In this document: piece by piece, positions 9,312-17,038 of the stretch | Numbering within the stretch: the first letter of the stretch is position 1 | Layout: every line of letters begins with the position of its first letter | Assembly (NCBI RefSeq): GCF_019857205.1 | Contig: NZ_JAHWXO010000001.1 | Location: forward strand, 124,001-188,000 | Reading direction: 5' to 3' | Source: Qipengyuania pacifica | GTDB lineage: Bacteria; Pseudomonadota; Alphaproteobacteria; Sphingomonadales; Sphingomonadaceae | Length of the DNA stretch: 64,000 nt | The notes under the pieces: model-generated | Database searches by the model: none | What the model saw: only the letters and a program-made list of their open reading frames with translations | Told to the model about the DNA's origin: nothing | Program-made: the position numbers and the translations under genes

Positions 9312-10511
9312 TCACTCGGCCTCGGCCGCGCGCGTCTTCACGGTTTCGCCTTCGGTCAGGAACCCACCGGCACGCAGCACGACTTTTTCACTGCCCGTAA
9401 GACCGTCGGTAATCACGATGCCCTTCGAAGTAACCGTACCGGTCGTGACCGGACGACGCTCCGCTTTGTTTTCGGCATTGACGATCAGGACGTATGGCCC
9501 CTCGCGATCGGACAAGACGGCGCTTTCCGGCAGGATCGGGGCAACGACGGTGCCGCTGGAGATGGTCGCGGTAGCAAATCCACCCGGCCGAAGCCCGGGA
9601 GCGTAAGACAGCGCTATGCGCACAGTGCCTTGCCTGTCTTCAGGGCTAATCGTGGGCGAAAGCTGCCAGACCTGACCGGTATAAAGCTGGTTGGTGCCGA
9701 CAGGGCGGATCTGCGCCCTCGTTCCGACGGAGATGGAACTGAGAGCATCTTCGTTCAGACGAGCCAGCATTTCCATTTCGCCGCCGCGCGCGATGCGGAA
9801 CAGGGGGGCAGCCCCTGCGCTGACCGTCTGGCCGGTTTCGACACTGCGCTCCAAGACATAGCCGGAATCGGGTGCGACGATATTGAGGCGGGCGTTGCGG
9901 GCGCGCAATTCGCCGAGCTGTGCCTGCGCCACGCGGACGCGGGCGACCGCAGCATCGCGTGTGGCCGTCAGACGATCGACATCTGCCTTCGAAACGAAGC
10001 CGCGATCGACCAGCTGGAGCGCACGGTCGAGATTGGCCTGCGCCAGATTTGCATCGGCCTGGGCCACCTGGATATTGGCCGCGGCGCTCTGGACCTGCTG
10101 AGATTGTACGGACTGGTCGATGCTCGCGAGCACCTGTCCCTTGCGGACCCAGTCGCCGGCTTCCACCGGAACGGACACGACGCGGCCGCCTTCACCGACA
10201 ACGCCCACAGGCATTTCGCGGCGCGCAGACAAAGTACCCGTGGCTGTGATTTCGCCATCGACCGTCGTCCGGCCGGGGGTGATCACGGTCACGGTCGGCG
10301 CCTGTGCATTTTCGTCACCCGCCGGCGTCGTCGTGCCCGCGCCGCGCAGGACGAAGAACGCCACGATCGCCACGGCAAGAACGAGCAGAGCAGCAATGAT
10401 GATGATCCGGCGCTTCTTGCGCGCGGACCCTTCGAATTCGGCGGACTCACGGTCGAGTTCGACCGCAATCGGCTCGCCCTTTTCAGCCATCACTCCAGAT
10501 TCGTAGTTCAT
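9312..10511 (-). CDS. RND efflux periplasmic adaptor (membrane fusion protein)
   Basis: Adaptor linking the RND pump to an outer-membrane channel. It has 399 aa with a cytoplasmic N-terminus, one membrane anchor (about residues 36-56) rather than a lipobox, then the lipoyl/hairpin region with the typical VEAGDWVRKGQVLASID and DSGYVLERSVETGQTVSAG halves flanking an alanine/glutamine-rich coiled coil, and a C-terminal beta-barrel and membrane-proximal domain. The start is ambiguous: ATG 10511 has AGGGAAAAG upstream; ATG 10490 (MAEKGE) has GGAG too close. I chose 10511. It is first in the operon adaptor-permease-DUF445. Confidence 0.92.
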   Translation of the reverse strand: MNYESGVMAEKGEPIAVELDRESAEFEGSARKKRRIIIIAALLVLAVAIVAFFVLRGAGTTTPAGDENAQAPTVTVITPGRTTVDGEITATGTLSARREMPVGVVGEGGRVVSVPVEAGDWVRKGQVLASIDQSVQSQQVQSAAANIQVAQADANLAQANLDRALQLVDRGFVSKADVDRLTATRDAAVARVRVAQAQLGELRARNARLNIVAPDSGYVLERSVETGQTVSAGAAPLFRIARGGEMEMLARLNEDALSSISVGTRAQIRPVGTNQLYTGQVWQLSPTISPEDRQGTVRIALSYAPGLRPGGFATATISSGTVVAPILPESAVLSDREGPYVLIVNAENKAERRPVTTGTVTSKGIVITDGLTGSEKVVLRAGGFLTEGETVKTRAAEAE

Positions 10512-10588
10512 CTTTTCCCTGCCCCAGTAGCGCCACGGATATGCGGTGTATTACATGCCTATATCACTTAGCGCAAGATTTTCGCAAT

Positions 10589-10605
10589 CCGGGCGATATA
10601 CCCGG
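10589..10605. repeat. Inverted repeat CCGGG-N7-CCCGG upstream of the RND operon
   Basis: A short palindrome 78 bases upstream of the adaptor start, in the 239-base gap before the glsB terminator. It could be an operator for a local repressor, but no regulator gene is adjacent and the arms are only 5 bp, so this is weak. Confidence 0.25.
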
Positions 10606-10692
10606 GTCATGATTAGGGCAATCTAGGGTTCGACCGATGGCATGCATGGCTTGACGAATGTCACCGTCAAACCACAACGGGGAGCAGACACG

Positions 10693-10726
10693 AAAAGGGC
10701 GGAGCGCCTGGCAGCGCCCCGCCCTT
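10693..10726 (-). terminator. Rho-independent terminator of the GlsB-type gene
   Basis: Read on the reverse strand, AAGGGCGGGGCGC pairs with GCGCTCCGCCCTT with one mismatch and a 6-base loop, followed by TTTT (complement of 10693-10696). It lies 25 bases beyond the stop of the 87-aa gene. Confidence 0.85.
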
Positions 10727-10750
10727 CGCGGAATAAGTGTATCGTTCGGC

Positions 10751-11014
10751 TTAGCGGACGCGTCCGCGCTGAACCATATTGGCGATGCCGAGAAGCACGA
10801 TAGCGCCCAGCAGCGACATCAGGAGGCCCGGTACGCTGAATTCGGTCAGCGTCGCGCCGATGCCGATGAGCGAGCCGATGAAGCCGCCGATGAACGACCC
10901 GACGATGCCAACGATGATATTCCAGAAGATGCCCATCGAGGCATCACGGTTCATCACAAGGCTTGCGAGCCAGCCGATGATACCGCCGACGATGATTGCG
11001 ATAATCCAACCCAT
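10751..11014 (-). CDS. GlsB/YeaQ/YmgE family stress membrane protein
   Basis: A small (87 aa) integral membrane protein of the transglycosylase-associated family, typically induced by general or envelope stress; its molecular role is not known. Three hydrophobic, glycine-rich helices (IIAIIVGGIIGWLASLV, FWNIIVGIVGSFIGGFIG, LLMSLLGAIVLLGIANM) match the family pattern. It has a textbook ribosome site, AGGAGG, 6 bases before the ATG. Upstream is an EcfG-type promoter (11057-11082), which fits a stress-regulated gene. It stands alone, closed by its own terminator. Confidence 0.92.
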   Translation of the reverse strand: MGWIIAIIVGGIIGWLASLVMNRDASMGIFWNIIVGIVGSFIGGFIGSLIGIGATLTEFSVPGLLMSLLGAIVLLGIANMVQRGRVR

Positions 11015-11056
11015 TACAATTCCTCCTGTTTACCCCGTCAAACCCTTTGGTCCTTC

Positions 11057-11082
11057 AACGGACCGTCGTGTCATACGGTTCC
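11057..11082 (-). promoter_or_regulatory. EcfG-type (general stress sigma factor) promoter of glsB-like gene
   Basis: On the reverse strand GGAAC (11082-11078), then exactly 17 bases, then CGTT (11060-11057). This equals the alphaproteobacterial EcfG promoter consensus (GGAAC, 16-17 bases, CGTT) described in Sphingomonas and relatives. It lies 43 bases upstream of the start codon of a stress-family protein. No other such match was noticed in the intergenic regions of this window. Confidence 0.75.
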
Positions 11083-11164
11083 CTGCGTTGGGTGCAGGAA
11101 TGCAAGATGAGCGTGTGGATGGGTGTTTGGTTCCCGCGGAGCGATCCCGGGGAACCGGCCGGGA

Positions 11165-11464
11165 TCAATATTTCAGCTGACGCTCGTAGAGGTCGCGATA
11201 ATGCTGGATGCGCGTTACCCGCAGACCCTGCATGCCCGAACGGTCGACCGACCGTTGCCATGACGCGAATTCCTCGAGGCTGAGCGAATAGCGTTCGAGC
11301 ACTTCATCGATGGTCAGCAGACCGCCGTTCACGGCAGCCACGACCTCCGCCTTGCGGCGCACGACCCAGCGCTTCGTCTTGGGTGAAGGCAAGTCGTCAA
11401 CGGTCAGCGGCTCCCCGAGCGGGCCGATAACTTGTGCAGGGCGGATGTCCTGGTTTTCGATCAT
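11165..11464 (-). CDS. sciP: CtrA inhibitor SciP (DUF1153)
   Basis: Small cell-cycle regulator of alphaproteobacteria. In Caulobacter SciP binds CtrA and blocks transcription from CtrA-activated promoters. The 99 aa contain the near-invariant RPAQVIGPLGEPLT opening, the WVVRRKAEVVAAV helix, a helix-turn-helix (LLTIDEVLERYSLSLEEFASWQ) and the GLRVTRIQHYR tail. The ATG at 11464 overlaps the stop of the upstream 104-aa gene (ATGA), so the two are coupled. A CtrA-box-like sequence lies 88 bases upstream (11552-11567), as expected for a CtrA-dependent feedback gene. Confidence 0.93.
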   Translation of the reverse strand: MIENQDIRPAQVIGPLGEPLTVDDLPSPKTKRWVVRRKAEVVAAVNGGLLTIDEVLERYSLSLEEFASWQRSVDRSGMQGLRVTRIQHYRDLYERQLKY

Positions 11465-11775
11465 TTGTTCTCTCTATCGCCGTGCACCGCATCGCTTGCG
11501 GCATCCGCAGCACTTAACCCGGTGGGTTTGCCATGGCTTAAATCTTCATGGTTAAACGCCGGTTTACTTTCCTCGCCGACCTCGCGGCGAGCTTCGCCGA
11601 ATGCGTTGAAGCCGCCGTCGACCTTGCCCAATTCGTCTCGCAAATCGCGAGTCGCGGCGAGTTTTGCGACCAGATCGGTCCAGCGGAACTGCCGCAAAAC
11701 CGTAGTTTCACGCTGATCCTGGACCTGCGCCCTGTTGATGTGCCCCTCGAACATGCAGGATGGATAGCGCGCCAT
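11461..11775 (-). CDS. Small hypothetical protein coupled to sciP
   Basis: A 104-aa soluble, charged protein of unknown function. Its middle (TTVLRQFRWTDLVAKLAATRDLRDEL) is predicted helical and looks structured; the C-terminal 40 residues are polar and probably disordered. No signal peptide or membrane segment. The stop overlaps the sciP start by ATGA, the main argument that it is a real gene. Against it: the ribosome site before ATG 11775 is weak, and an opposite-strand reading frame (11548-11799) is also open. If real, it is a candidate partner in SciP/CtrA control (inference from position only). Confidence 0.62.
   Translation of the reverse strand: MARYPSCMFEGHINRAQVQDQRETTVLRQFRWTDLVAKLAATRDLRDELGKVDGGFNAFGEARREVGEESKPAFNHEDLSHGKPTGLSAADAASDAVHGDRENK
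11552..11567 (-). promoter_or_regulatory. CtrA-box-like site upstream of sciP
   Basis: Read on the reverse strand TAAA-N7-TTAAC, one base off the CtrA consensus TTAA-N7-TTAAC. It sits inside the 104-aa gene, 88 bases before the sciP ATG. In Caulobacter sciP is CtrA-activated, which makes a functional site plausible; the match alone could be chance. Confidence 0.4.
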
Positions 11776-11857
11776 GGTAAACGATCCGTGAAACCATGAT
11801 TGTGGGCCTTACGGGGTCCTACTGGTGGCAGGCGCGCAAGCCGTGTATGGGGCGGCA

Positions 11858-13012
11858 ATGCACGCAACCGAAACCCTATCGCCGGACCAGGCCGCTGCAC
11901 TGTTCGACCTGCCGCGGCCGGCTTCCGAATGCCGTATCGTCGTCGCCATGTCGGGCGGCGTGGACAGTTCCGTCGTGGCAGCGCTGGCCGCGCGCACCGG
12001 GGCCGAAGTCATCGGCATCACGCTGCAGCTCTACGACTACGGCGCGGCCACCGGGCGCAAGGGTGCCTGCTGCGCCGGGGACGACATTCGCGATGCGCGC
12101 GCGGTCGCCGAACGTCTCGGCATCGCGCATTACGTGCATGATCACGAAAGCGCCTTTCGCGAAGACGTGGTGGAAACCTTCGCGGACGATTACCTCGCCG
12201 GCCGCACGCCGGTCCCCTGCATCAGGTGCAACATGGGCCCCAAATTCACTGATCTGCTCGACATGGCGCGCGAACTGGGGGCGGACTGTCTTGCGACGGG
12301 CCATTATGTCCGGCGAGTCATCGGTCCGGCCGGGGCCGAATTGCACCGCGCGGCCGATCCTGCGCGCGACCAGTCCTATTTCCTTTACGCCACGACCGAC
12401 GACCAGCTCGACTTCCTGCGCTTCCCGCTTGGCGGCATGCCCAAGACCGATGTTCGCGATCTTGCCGAAGGGGCGGGTCTGCGCAATGCAGCCAAGCCCG
12501 ACAGCCAGGACATCTGCTTCGTGCCCGACGGCGATTACGCCAAGATCGTCAAGAAGATGCGGCCCGAAGGCGCACGGCCGGGCGCGATCGTCCATGCCGC
12601 CACGGGCGAAACCCTGGGCGAACACAAGGGCGTCATCCATTACACGGTCGGCCAGCGCCGGGGTCTCGAAATCGGCGGCCAGCCCGAACCCCTTTATGTC
12701 GTTGGCATCGACGCCGCCGAAGCGCAGGTGAAGGTCGGCCCCAAGCGCATGCTGGCGGTGGCCGAAGCGCATATCATCGAGACCAATCGCATCGGCCCGC
12801 TTCCCGACGTGCCGCTGACGGCCAAGGTCCGCAGTCTCGCCAAGCCGGTGCCGATCGTGCTCGACGGTTCGCTGGGCGACGGACAGCCCGTGGCGATACG
12901 CTTCGCCCAGCCCGAATTCGGCGTGGCCCCGGGCCAGGCGGCGGTGATCTATGCCGGCGACAGGGTCGTCGGTGGCGGCTGGATCGATTCGACCAAGCAG
13001 GTCGCGGCCTAG
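11858..13012 (+). CDS. mnmA: tRNA 2-thiouridine(34) synthase MnmA
   Basis: Thiolates uridine-34 of Lys, Glu and Gln tRNAs, using ATP and sulfur relayed from a cysteine desulfurase. The 384 aa include the PP-loop SGGVDSS (residues 32-38), the catalytic cysteine region PCIRCN and the second cysteine in [11 protein letters not shown], with a C-terminal beta-barrel. I chose ATG 11858 (MHATETL), preceded by GGGGCGG; an in-frame GTG at 11825 would add 11 residues without clear family support. There is a somewhat long N-terminal lead before the PP-loop. Its TAG stop overlaps the stop of the convergent gene in the sequence CTAG. Confidence 0.95.
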   Translation: MHATETLSPDQAAALFDLPRPASECRIVVAMSGGVDSSVVAALAARTGAEVIGITLQLYDYGAATGRKGACCAGDDIRDARAVAERLGIAHYVHDHESAFREDVVETFADDYLAGRTPVPCIRCNMGPKFTDLLDMARELGADCLATGHYVRRVIGPAGAELHRAADPARDQSYFLYATTDDQLDFLRFPLGGMPKTDVRDLAEGAGLRNAAKPDSQDICFVPDGDYAKIVKKMRPEGARPGAIVHAATGETLGEHKGVIHYTVGQRRGLEIGGQPEPLYVVGIDAAEAQVKVGPKRMLAVAEAHIIETNRIGPLPDVPLTAKVRSLAKPVPIVLDGSLGDGQPVAIRFAQPEFGVAPGQAAVIYAGDRVVGGGWIDSTKQVAA

Positions 13013-13353
13013 TCCTGCCACTCCTGCAACAGGCAGCCATAGCCTTCGCGGTATGTGGCGGTGTCGGACGCGATGAGCGGGATGGACGCCGTAACGCTTT
13101 TCGCTTCGGCATCCTCGCTCAGCGAGATCAGTTCCATGCCGTCCAGCTTGTCCTTGGCGCAATCGTCCAGGCTGCGTCCGGCCACGAAGCGGCACGAACA
13201 GGCGACCCGCGCGGCATAGGCCGATCCGGTGGCGCCCGTCTTGCGCAGGCCATCGCCCCACGCCAGCCAGGCAGCGCCCAGCAGCGCGGCGACCAGCAGG
13301 ATCAGCCACAGCCAGCGGCGCGGGTTGCGGGAGTGTGTTTTGGCCGTTGCCAA
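13009..13353 (-). CDS. Hypothetical membrane-anchored periplasmic protein
   Basis: A 114-aa protein with a basic N-terminus, one membrane helix ([18 protein letters not shown], about residues 14-31) and a periplasmic tail holding four cysteines (ACSCRF, DDCAKDK, GCLLQ) that could form disulfides. I recognise no characterised family. It is divergent from the lipoprotein serine hydrolase at 13386 (32 bases between starts) and may share its control region. Confidence 0.75.
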   Translation of the reverse strand: MATAKTHSRNPRRWLWLILLVAALLGAAWLAWGDGLRKTGATGSAYAARVACSCRFVAGRSLDDCAKDKLDGMELISLSEDAEAKSVTASIPLIASDTATYREGYGCLLQEWQD

Positions 13354-13385
13354 GCGGGATTCCTTCGTGCGAGTGACGCCGGGCC

Positions 13386-14516
13386 ATGACCCTGCGTTTC
13401 GCCCCCCTTATCGCGCTTGCCCTCGCCACCTCAAGCCTCGTCTCCTGCGGCTCGCCGGGTCCGGTCGAAGAACCCCCGCTGAGCGAAGAGGCTCTGGCCG
13501 CGGTGAGCAAGGATCCCGGCGCCCCGACCAAGGCCCTCGCCCGCGCGGCGGACGAATTGTTCACGCTGGACGGGCTCGGCGAAACGCGCGCGCTGGTGGT
13601 CTATCATGGCGGCAAGCTGGCGCTGGAACGCTACGCCCCGGGCTATGACAAGGATACGCGCTTCGTCAGCTGGTCGATGGCCAAGACGGTCACCGCCGTG
13701 ATGATCGGCATGCTGGTGGCGGACGGGCAGCTGCGGCTCGATGCCCCCGCCCCGGTCCCGCGCTGGCAGCGCACCGGCGATCCGCGTGCCGAGATTACCC
13801 TGCGCCATCTGCTCCAGATGCGCAGCGGCCTCGAACACACCGAAGCCGGCGATCCGCCGTGGCAAAGCGGCGAAGTGCGCATGCTGTTCCTCGACGGGCG
13901 CGACGACATGGCCGATTACGCCACCGCCCAGCCGCTGGAGGCGGAACCCGGCGAAAAATTCGAATATTCCTCCAACACCACCGTGATTCTCGCCGCGATC
14001 GCGGCCCGCGCCCTCACCGACAGCAAGGATCCCGACGTGCGCCGCAAGGCGGTGGCCGACTATCTCAAGGCGCGATTGTTCGAACCGCTCGGCATGACCA
14101 GCGCCGTGCCCGAATTCGACCGTGCGGGAACGCTGATCGGCGGCAGTCTGATCCATGCGACTGCGCGCGACTGGGCGAAATTCGGGGAGTTATTGCGCAA
14201 CAAGGGATCCTATCGCGGCGAGCAGCTCGTCCCGCGCCAGTGGGTGGACGAAATGGTCGAACCCAGCCCGCGCAGCCCGCAATACGGGCTCCAGACCTGG
14301 CTCAACCGCCCCCTTTCCGAAGGCGAGGAACACCCGCTCTTTCCCGACCGCGCTCCCCACAGCGCCTTCTCGCTGATCGGTCACATGGGTCAGTATGTCT
14401 TCGTCTCGCCGTCGCAGAAACTCACCGTCGTACGGCTCGGCCATTCCAACGCCGAAGAACGCAAGGCCATGCTCCAGCAGCTGGCCGACGTGATCGAACT
14501 CTATCCTGCAAGCTAG
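13386..14516 (+). CDS. Lipoprotein serine hydrolase (class C beta-lactamase-like fold)
   Basis: A 376-aa member of the serine beta-lactamase/esterase family (AmpC/DAP/EstB-like). A signal peptide ends in the lipobox LVSC (C21), predicting a lipid-anchored protein. The catalytic S-x-x-K is SMAK (S97, K100) and the tyrosine motif is YSSN (Y194). The region HMGQYVFVSP near the C-terminus stands where the KTG-like third motif is expected (here not canonical). Such proteins are usually esterases or peptidases rather than resistance enzymes; substrate unknown. Its stop overlaps the convergent phzF-like stop (CTAG). Confidence 0.88.
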   Translation: MTLRFAPLIALALATSSLVSCGSPGPVEEPPLSEEALAAVSKDPGAPTKALARAADELFTLDGLGETRALVVYHGGKLALERYAPGYDKDTRFVSWSMAKTVTAVMIGMLVADGQLRLDAPAPVPRWQRTGDPRAEITLRHLLQMRSGLEHTEAGDPPWQSGEVRMLFLDGRDDMADYATAQPLEAEPGEKFEYSSNTTVILAAIAARALTDSKDPDVRRKAVADYLKARLFEPLGMTSAVPEFDRAGTLIGGSLIHATARDWAKFGELLRNKGSYRGEQLVPRQWVDEMVEPSPRSPQYGLQTWLNRPLSEGEEHPLFPDRAPHSAFSLIGHMGQYVFVSPSQKLTVVRLGHSNAEERKAMLQQLADVIELYPAS

Positions 14517-15310
14517 GGCAGGACGAAACTGCCTTCGACCACGGTGATGCAGGATCCGGACAGGATCGCCCGGTCCCCATCCCGGCGGCAAACGGCATGC
14601 CCGCCACGTTTCGATGCCTGGAACGCGGTGAAGCTGTTCCGCCCCAGCCGCTCGGTCCAGAAATAGGTCAGCGCGGCGTGGGCCGACCCGGTGAAGCTGT
14701 CTTCATCCACGCCGCCGCCCGGCACGAAGACCCGGCTCACCACATCGGTTTCCAGCCCCGGCGCCGTGCAGATGAACTGGTCGTTCCCCAGCGCGGCCAG
14801 ACCGCGCAGATCGGGGTCCAGCGCACGCACCTGTTCCTCGTTTTCGAACAGATAGATGCCGTACCGATCGGGACTTAGCCAGACGTCCTGCGGCTTCGCG
14901 CGCAACAGGTCTACCGCCTGCGCCCAGGCGTCCGGCTCGGTCGGGATCAACGGTAGCGCCAGCTCATATCCGGCAGCCCCGCGGGTTACCGCGAGCAGCC
15001 CTGCCCGGCGCGTACGGAACGTCACTTTATCGCCGCCATCGCGCATCAGCAGCGCATGTCCGCTGGCAAGCGTCGCATGGCCGCACAGGCGTACTTCTTC
15101 CGTCGGGGTGAACCAGCGCAGTTCCCAGTCAGCCTCGCCGCTCGCATCGCGCACGACGAATGCGGTCTCGGCGAAATTGTTCTCTTCGGCGATGGCCAGC
15201 AGTGTCGCATCGTCCAGCCAGCGCTCCAGCGGCATCACCGCAGCCTGATTGCCCGTAAAGGGGCGCTCGGCAAAGGCATCGACATGGAAATAGGGCAGCT
15301 TCAAACTCAC
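14513..15310 (-). CDS. PhzF family isomerase/epimerase
   Basis: A 265-aa member of the PhzF/diaminopimelate-epimerase-like fold. The signature NQAAVM (21-26), the catalytic glutamate in NNFAETAFV (about E48) and the second-lobe FTGSAHAALTYFW region are all present. True phenazine genes are absent, so this is a generic PhzF-like protein of unknown substrate. The GTG start at 15310 overlaps the CDF transporter stop by four bases; it is the third gene of the coupled set pdxH-CDF-PhzF. Confidence 0.92.
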   Translation of the reverse strand: MSLKLPYFHVDAFAERPFTGNQAAVMPLERWLDDATLLAIAEENNFAETAFVVRDASGEADWELRWFTPTEEVRLCGHATLASGHALLMRDGGDKVTFRTRRAGLLAVTRGAAGYELALPLIPTEPDAWAQAVDLLRAKPQDVWLSPDRYGIYLFENEEQVRALDPDLRGLAALGNDQFICTAPGLETDVVSRVFVPGGGVDEDSFTGSAHAALTYFWTERLGRNSFTAFQASKRGGHAVCRRDGDRAILSGSCITVVEGSFVLP

Positions 15311-16242
15311 GCATCTTTCTCCAGCTTGGCGAATTCGTCATCCTCGACCAGCGGATTGCCGGGCTTGTCCACATGGCCTTCCGGGTCGATATGGATGAGC
15401 AGTTCCATGCCCGGAAACTGTCCGCACAAATCCTCTTCGACCCGTTCGATGATCGCGTGCGCCTGCTCGATCGTCATTGCCGGCGGCAGGTCGACATGGA
15501 ACTGGACGAAATCGCGGTTGCCGCTGGTCCGTGTACGCAGGTCATGCAGGTTGGAAAGCTCGGGATGCCTGGCCGCCGCCTCGACGAAGGCGATCCGGCG
15601 CGATTCGGGCCATTCGCGGTCCATCAGCGCATCCACCGCCTCGCTCGCGCCGCGCCACGCCCCAAAGGCGAGCCAGGCGGCAATGGCGAGGCCGAACAGC
15701 GGATCGGCCAGGCCCAGGCCCGCATACTGATCCAGCATCAGGGCTGCGATCACCGACAGGTTCAGCAGCAGGTCGGACTTGTAATGCAGGTGATCGGTCT
15801 GGATCGCCAGGCTGCGCGTCCGGCTCATCACATAACGCTGCCAGCCGAGCAGGGCCAGGGTAAGCGCAATGGCAATCACCGATACGGCGATACCGTCCCC
15901 TGCAGCAGCGGTCTGGTGCTGCCCGGCAAGCTGCATGATGGCGCGCACCGCGATCCCGAATGCGGAAAGCGCAATCAGCATGACCTGGAAGATCGCCGCC
16001 AGCGCCTCCGCCTTGCCATGACCGAACCGATGGTCCTCGTCGGCGGGCATGGAGGCGACCCATACGCCGGTCAGCGTGGCGAGGCTGGCGATCAGGTCGA
16101 GTGCCGAATCGGCCAGACTGCCGAGCATGGCCGTCGATCCGGTGCGCCAACTGGCCCAGGTCTTCAGCGCGACCAGTATCACCGCCACGGTGATGGACGC
16201 CATCGCCGCGGAACGGGCGAGTTTGGCGGTGGGCGCCGTCAT
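15307..16242 (-). CDS. Cation diffusion facilitator family transporter
   Basis: Inner-membrane divalent metal/proton antiporter (FieF-like; zinc, iron or manganese efflux). The 311 aa have six membrane helices. The metal-site motifs are SLADSALDLIASL in TM2 (D-x3-D) and HYKSDLLLN in TM5 (H-x3-D), with the EDHRFGHGKAEALAA loop between TM2 and TM3, and a C-terminal cytoplasmic domain with a histidine (HVDLPPAMT). I set the start at ATG 16242, which overlaps the pdxH stop (ATGA); a GTG 24 bases upstream is possible but would overlap pdxH further. Confidence 0.94.
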   Translation of the reverse strand: MTAPTAKLARSAAMASITVAVILVALKTWASWRTGSTAMLGSLADSALDLIASLATLTGVWVASMPADEDHRFGHGKAEALAAIFQVMLIALSAFGIAVRAIMQLAGQHQTAAAGDGIAVSVIAIALTLALLGWQRYVMSRTRSLAIQTDHLHYKSDLLLNLSVIAALMLDQYAGLGLADPLFGLAIAAWLAFGAWRGASEAVDALMDREWPESRRIAFVEAAARHPELSNLHDLRTRTSGNRDFVQFHVDLPPAMTIEQAHAIIERVEEDLCGQFPGMELLIHIDPEGHVDKPGNPLVEDDEFAKLEKDA

Positions 16243-16847
16243 GGATAAAGCAGCGTGTTGGACCACGCTTCTTCCGCGCTATCGCGCGAGAACAGTCGCC
16301 GGTCGTGAAGGCGGAATTCGCGATCCTGCCAGAATTCCATCCGGCGTGGACTGAGCCGGAAGCCCGTCCAGTGTTGTGGGCGCGGCAAATTGCCTTCGGG
16401 ATAATGTTCTTCCAGAGCGGCCACCCGGTCGAGATAGACTTGGCGATCCGGCAGCGGGCGGGACTGGTCGCTGGCAGCGGAACCGATTTGCGAGACCCGG
16501 GCGCGCGAATGGAAATAGGCGTCGGCCATCTCCGCGCTGACTTCCTCCAGCGGGCCTTCTATCCGGATCTGCCTGCGCAGGCTTTTCCAGTGAAACAGCA
16601 GGGCCGCGCGCATATTGGCGCGGATCTGCTCACCCTTGCGGCTTTCGGCATTGGTATAGAATACGAAGCCGTCGCTGCCATGATCTTTCAGCAGCACCAT
16701 GCGCACGGACGGGAATCCGTCGGGCGATGCGGTGGCCAGTGCCATGGCGTTGGAATCGTTGGGCTCGCTTTCCTTCGCCTCGGCAAACCACACTTCGAAC
16801 AGCATGAACGGATCGCTCTGCGGAATGGCGCTGGTGTCGTTCTGCAT
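16239..16847 (-). CDS. pdxH: Pyridoxamine 5'-phosphate oxidase
   Basis: FMN enzyme oxidising pyridoxine or pyridoxamine 5'-phosphate to pyridoxal phosphate. At 202 aa it has the usual length. FMN- and substrate-contact segments are recognisable: PSVRMVLLKDH, FVFYTNAESRKGEQ, ALLFHWKSLRRQIRIEG, SxIGSAASDQS and the C-terminal W-x-G-x-R-LSPRRMEFW with RLHDR. ATG 16847 was chosen because AGGA lies 8 bases upstream; longer readings to 16895 lack this. It heads the pdxH-CDF-phzF run and is divergent from the dnaJ-like gene. Confidence 0.95.
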   Translation of the reverse strand: MQNDTSAIPQSDPFMLFEVWFAEAKESEPNDSNAMALATASPDGFPSVRMVLLKDHGSDGFVFYTNAESRKGEQIRANMRAALLFHWKSLRRQIRIEGPLEEVSAEMADAYFHSRARVSQIGSAASDQSRPLPDRQVYLDRVAALEEHYPEGNLPRPQHWTGFRLSPRRMEFWQDREFRLHDRRLFSRDSAEEAWSNTLLYP

Positions 16848-17002
16848 CGGACGTTTCCTACACTGGGAAGAAGTTGGAACTGGGTTCAGGAGCAAAATTC
16901 ACCGGAGCCCGTTTTTGCCCGACAGGGCCTATATACAGGAAATAGCCATCGACCATGGGATGTTCTCTATCGCCAATATGTTCTGCAGGAAACCACGCGC
17001 GC

Positions 17003-17031
17003 TTGCATGCGCATGGCGTAGCAATTAGCTA
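17003..17031 (+). promoter_or_regulatory. Sigma-70-like promoter giving a probable leaderless transcript
   Basis: TTGCAT (17003-17008), 17-base spacer, TAGCTA (17026-17031). The -10 box ends only 7 bases before the ATG at 17039, and no ribosome site precedes the ATG, so transcription would start at or next to the start codon. Confidence 0.5.
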
Positions 17032-17038
17032 ACACACC

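Noticed and set aside
10512-10750. TetR-like operator and promoter for the RND pump
   Set aside because: Only a 5-bp inverted repeat and no regulator gene were found; listed as weak repeat only.
11548-11799. Forward-strand 83-aa frame opposite the sciP partner
   Set aside because: It opposes a frame coupled to sciP by ATGA and has no ribosome site or neighbour support; it cannot be excluded fully.
13009-14516. CTAG at convergent stop overlaps (13009-13012, 14513-14516) as a repeated signal
   Set aside because: Two TAG stops on opposite strands overlapping by four bases necessarily read CTAG; tight gene packing explains it.
13386-14516. Serine hydrolase as antibiotic resistance beta-lactamase
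   Set aside because: It has a lipobox and lacks a clear KTG motif; it fits esterase/peptidase relatives better.
14513-15310. PhzF as sign of a phenazine cluster
   Set aside because: No other phz gene is near; PhzF-like isomerases are common and of unknown function.
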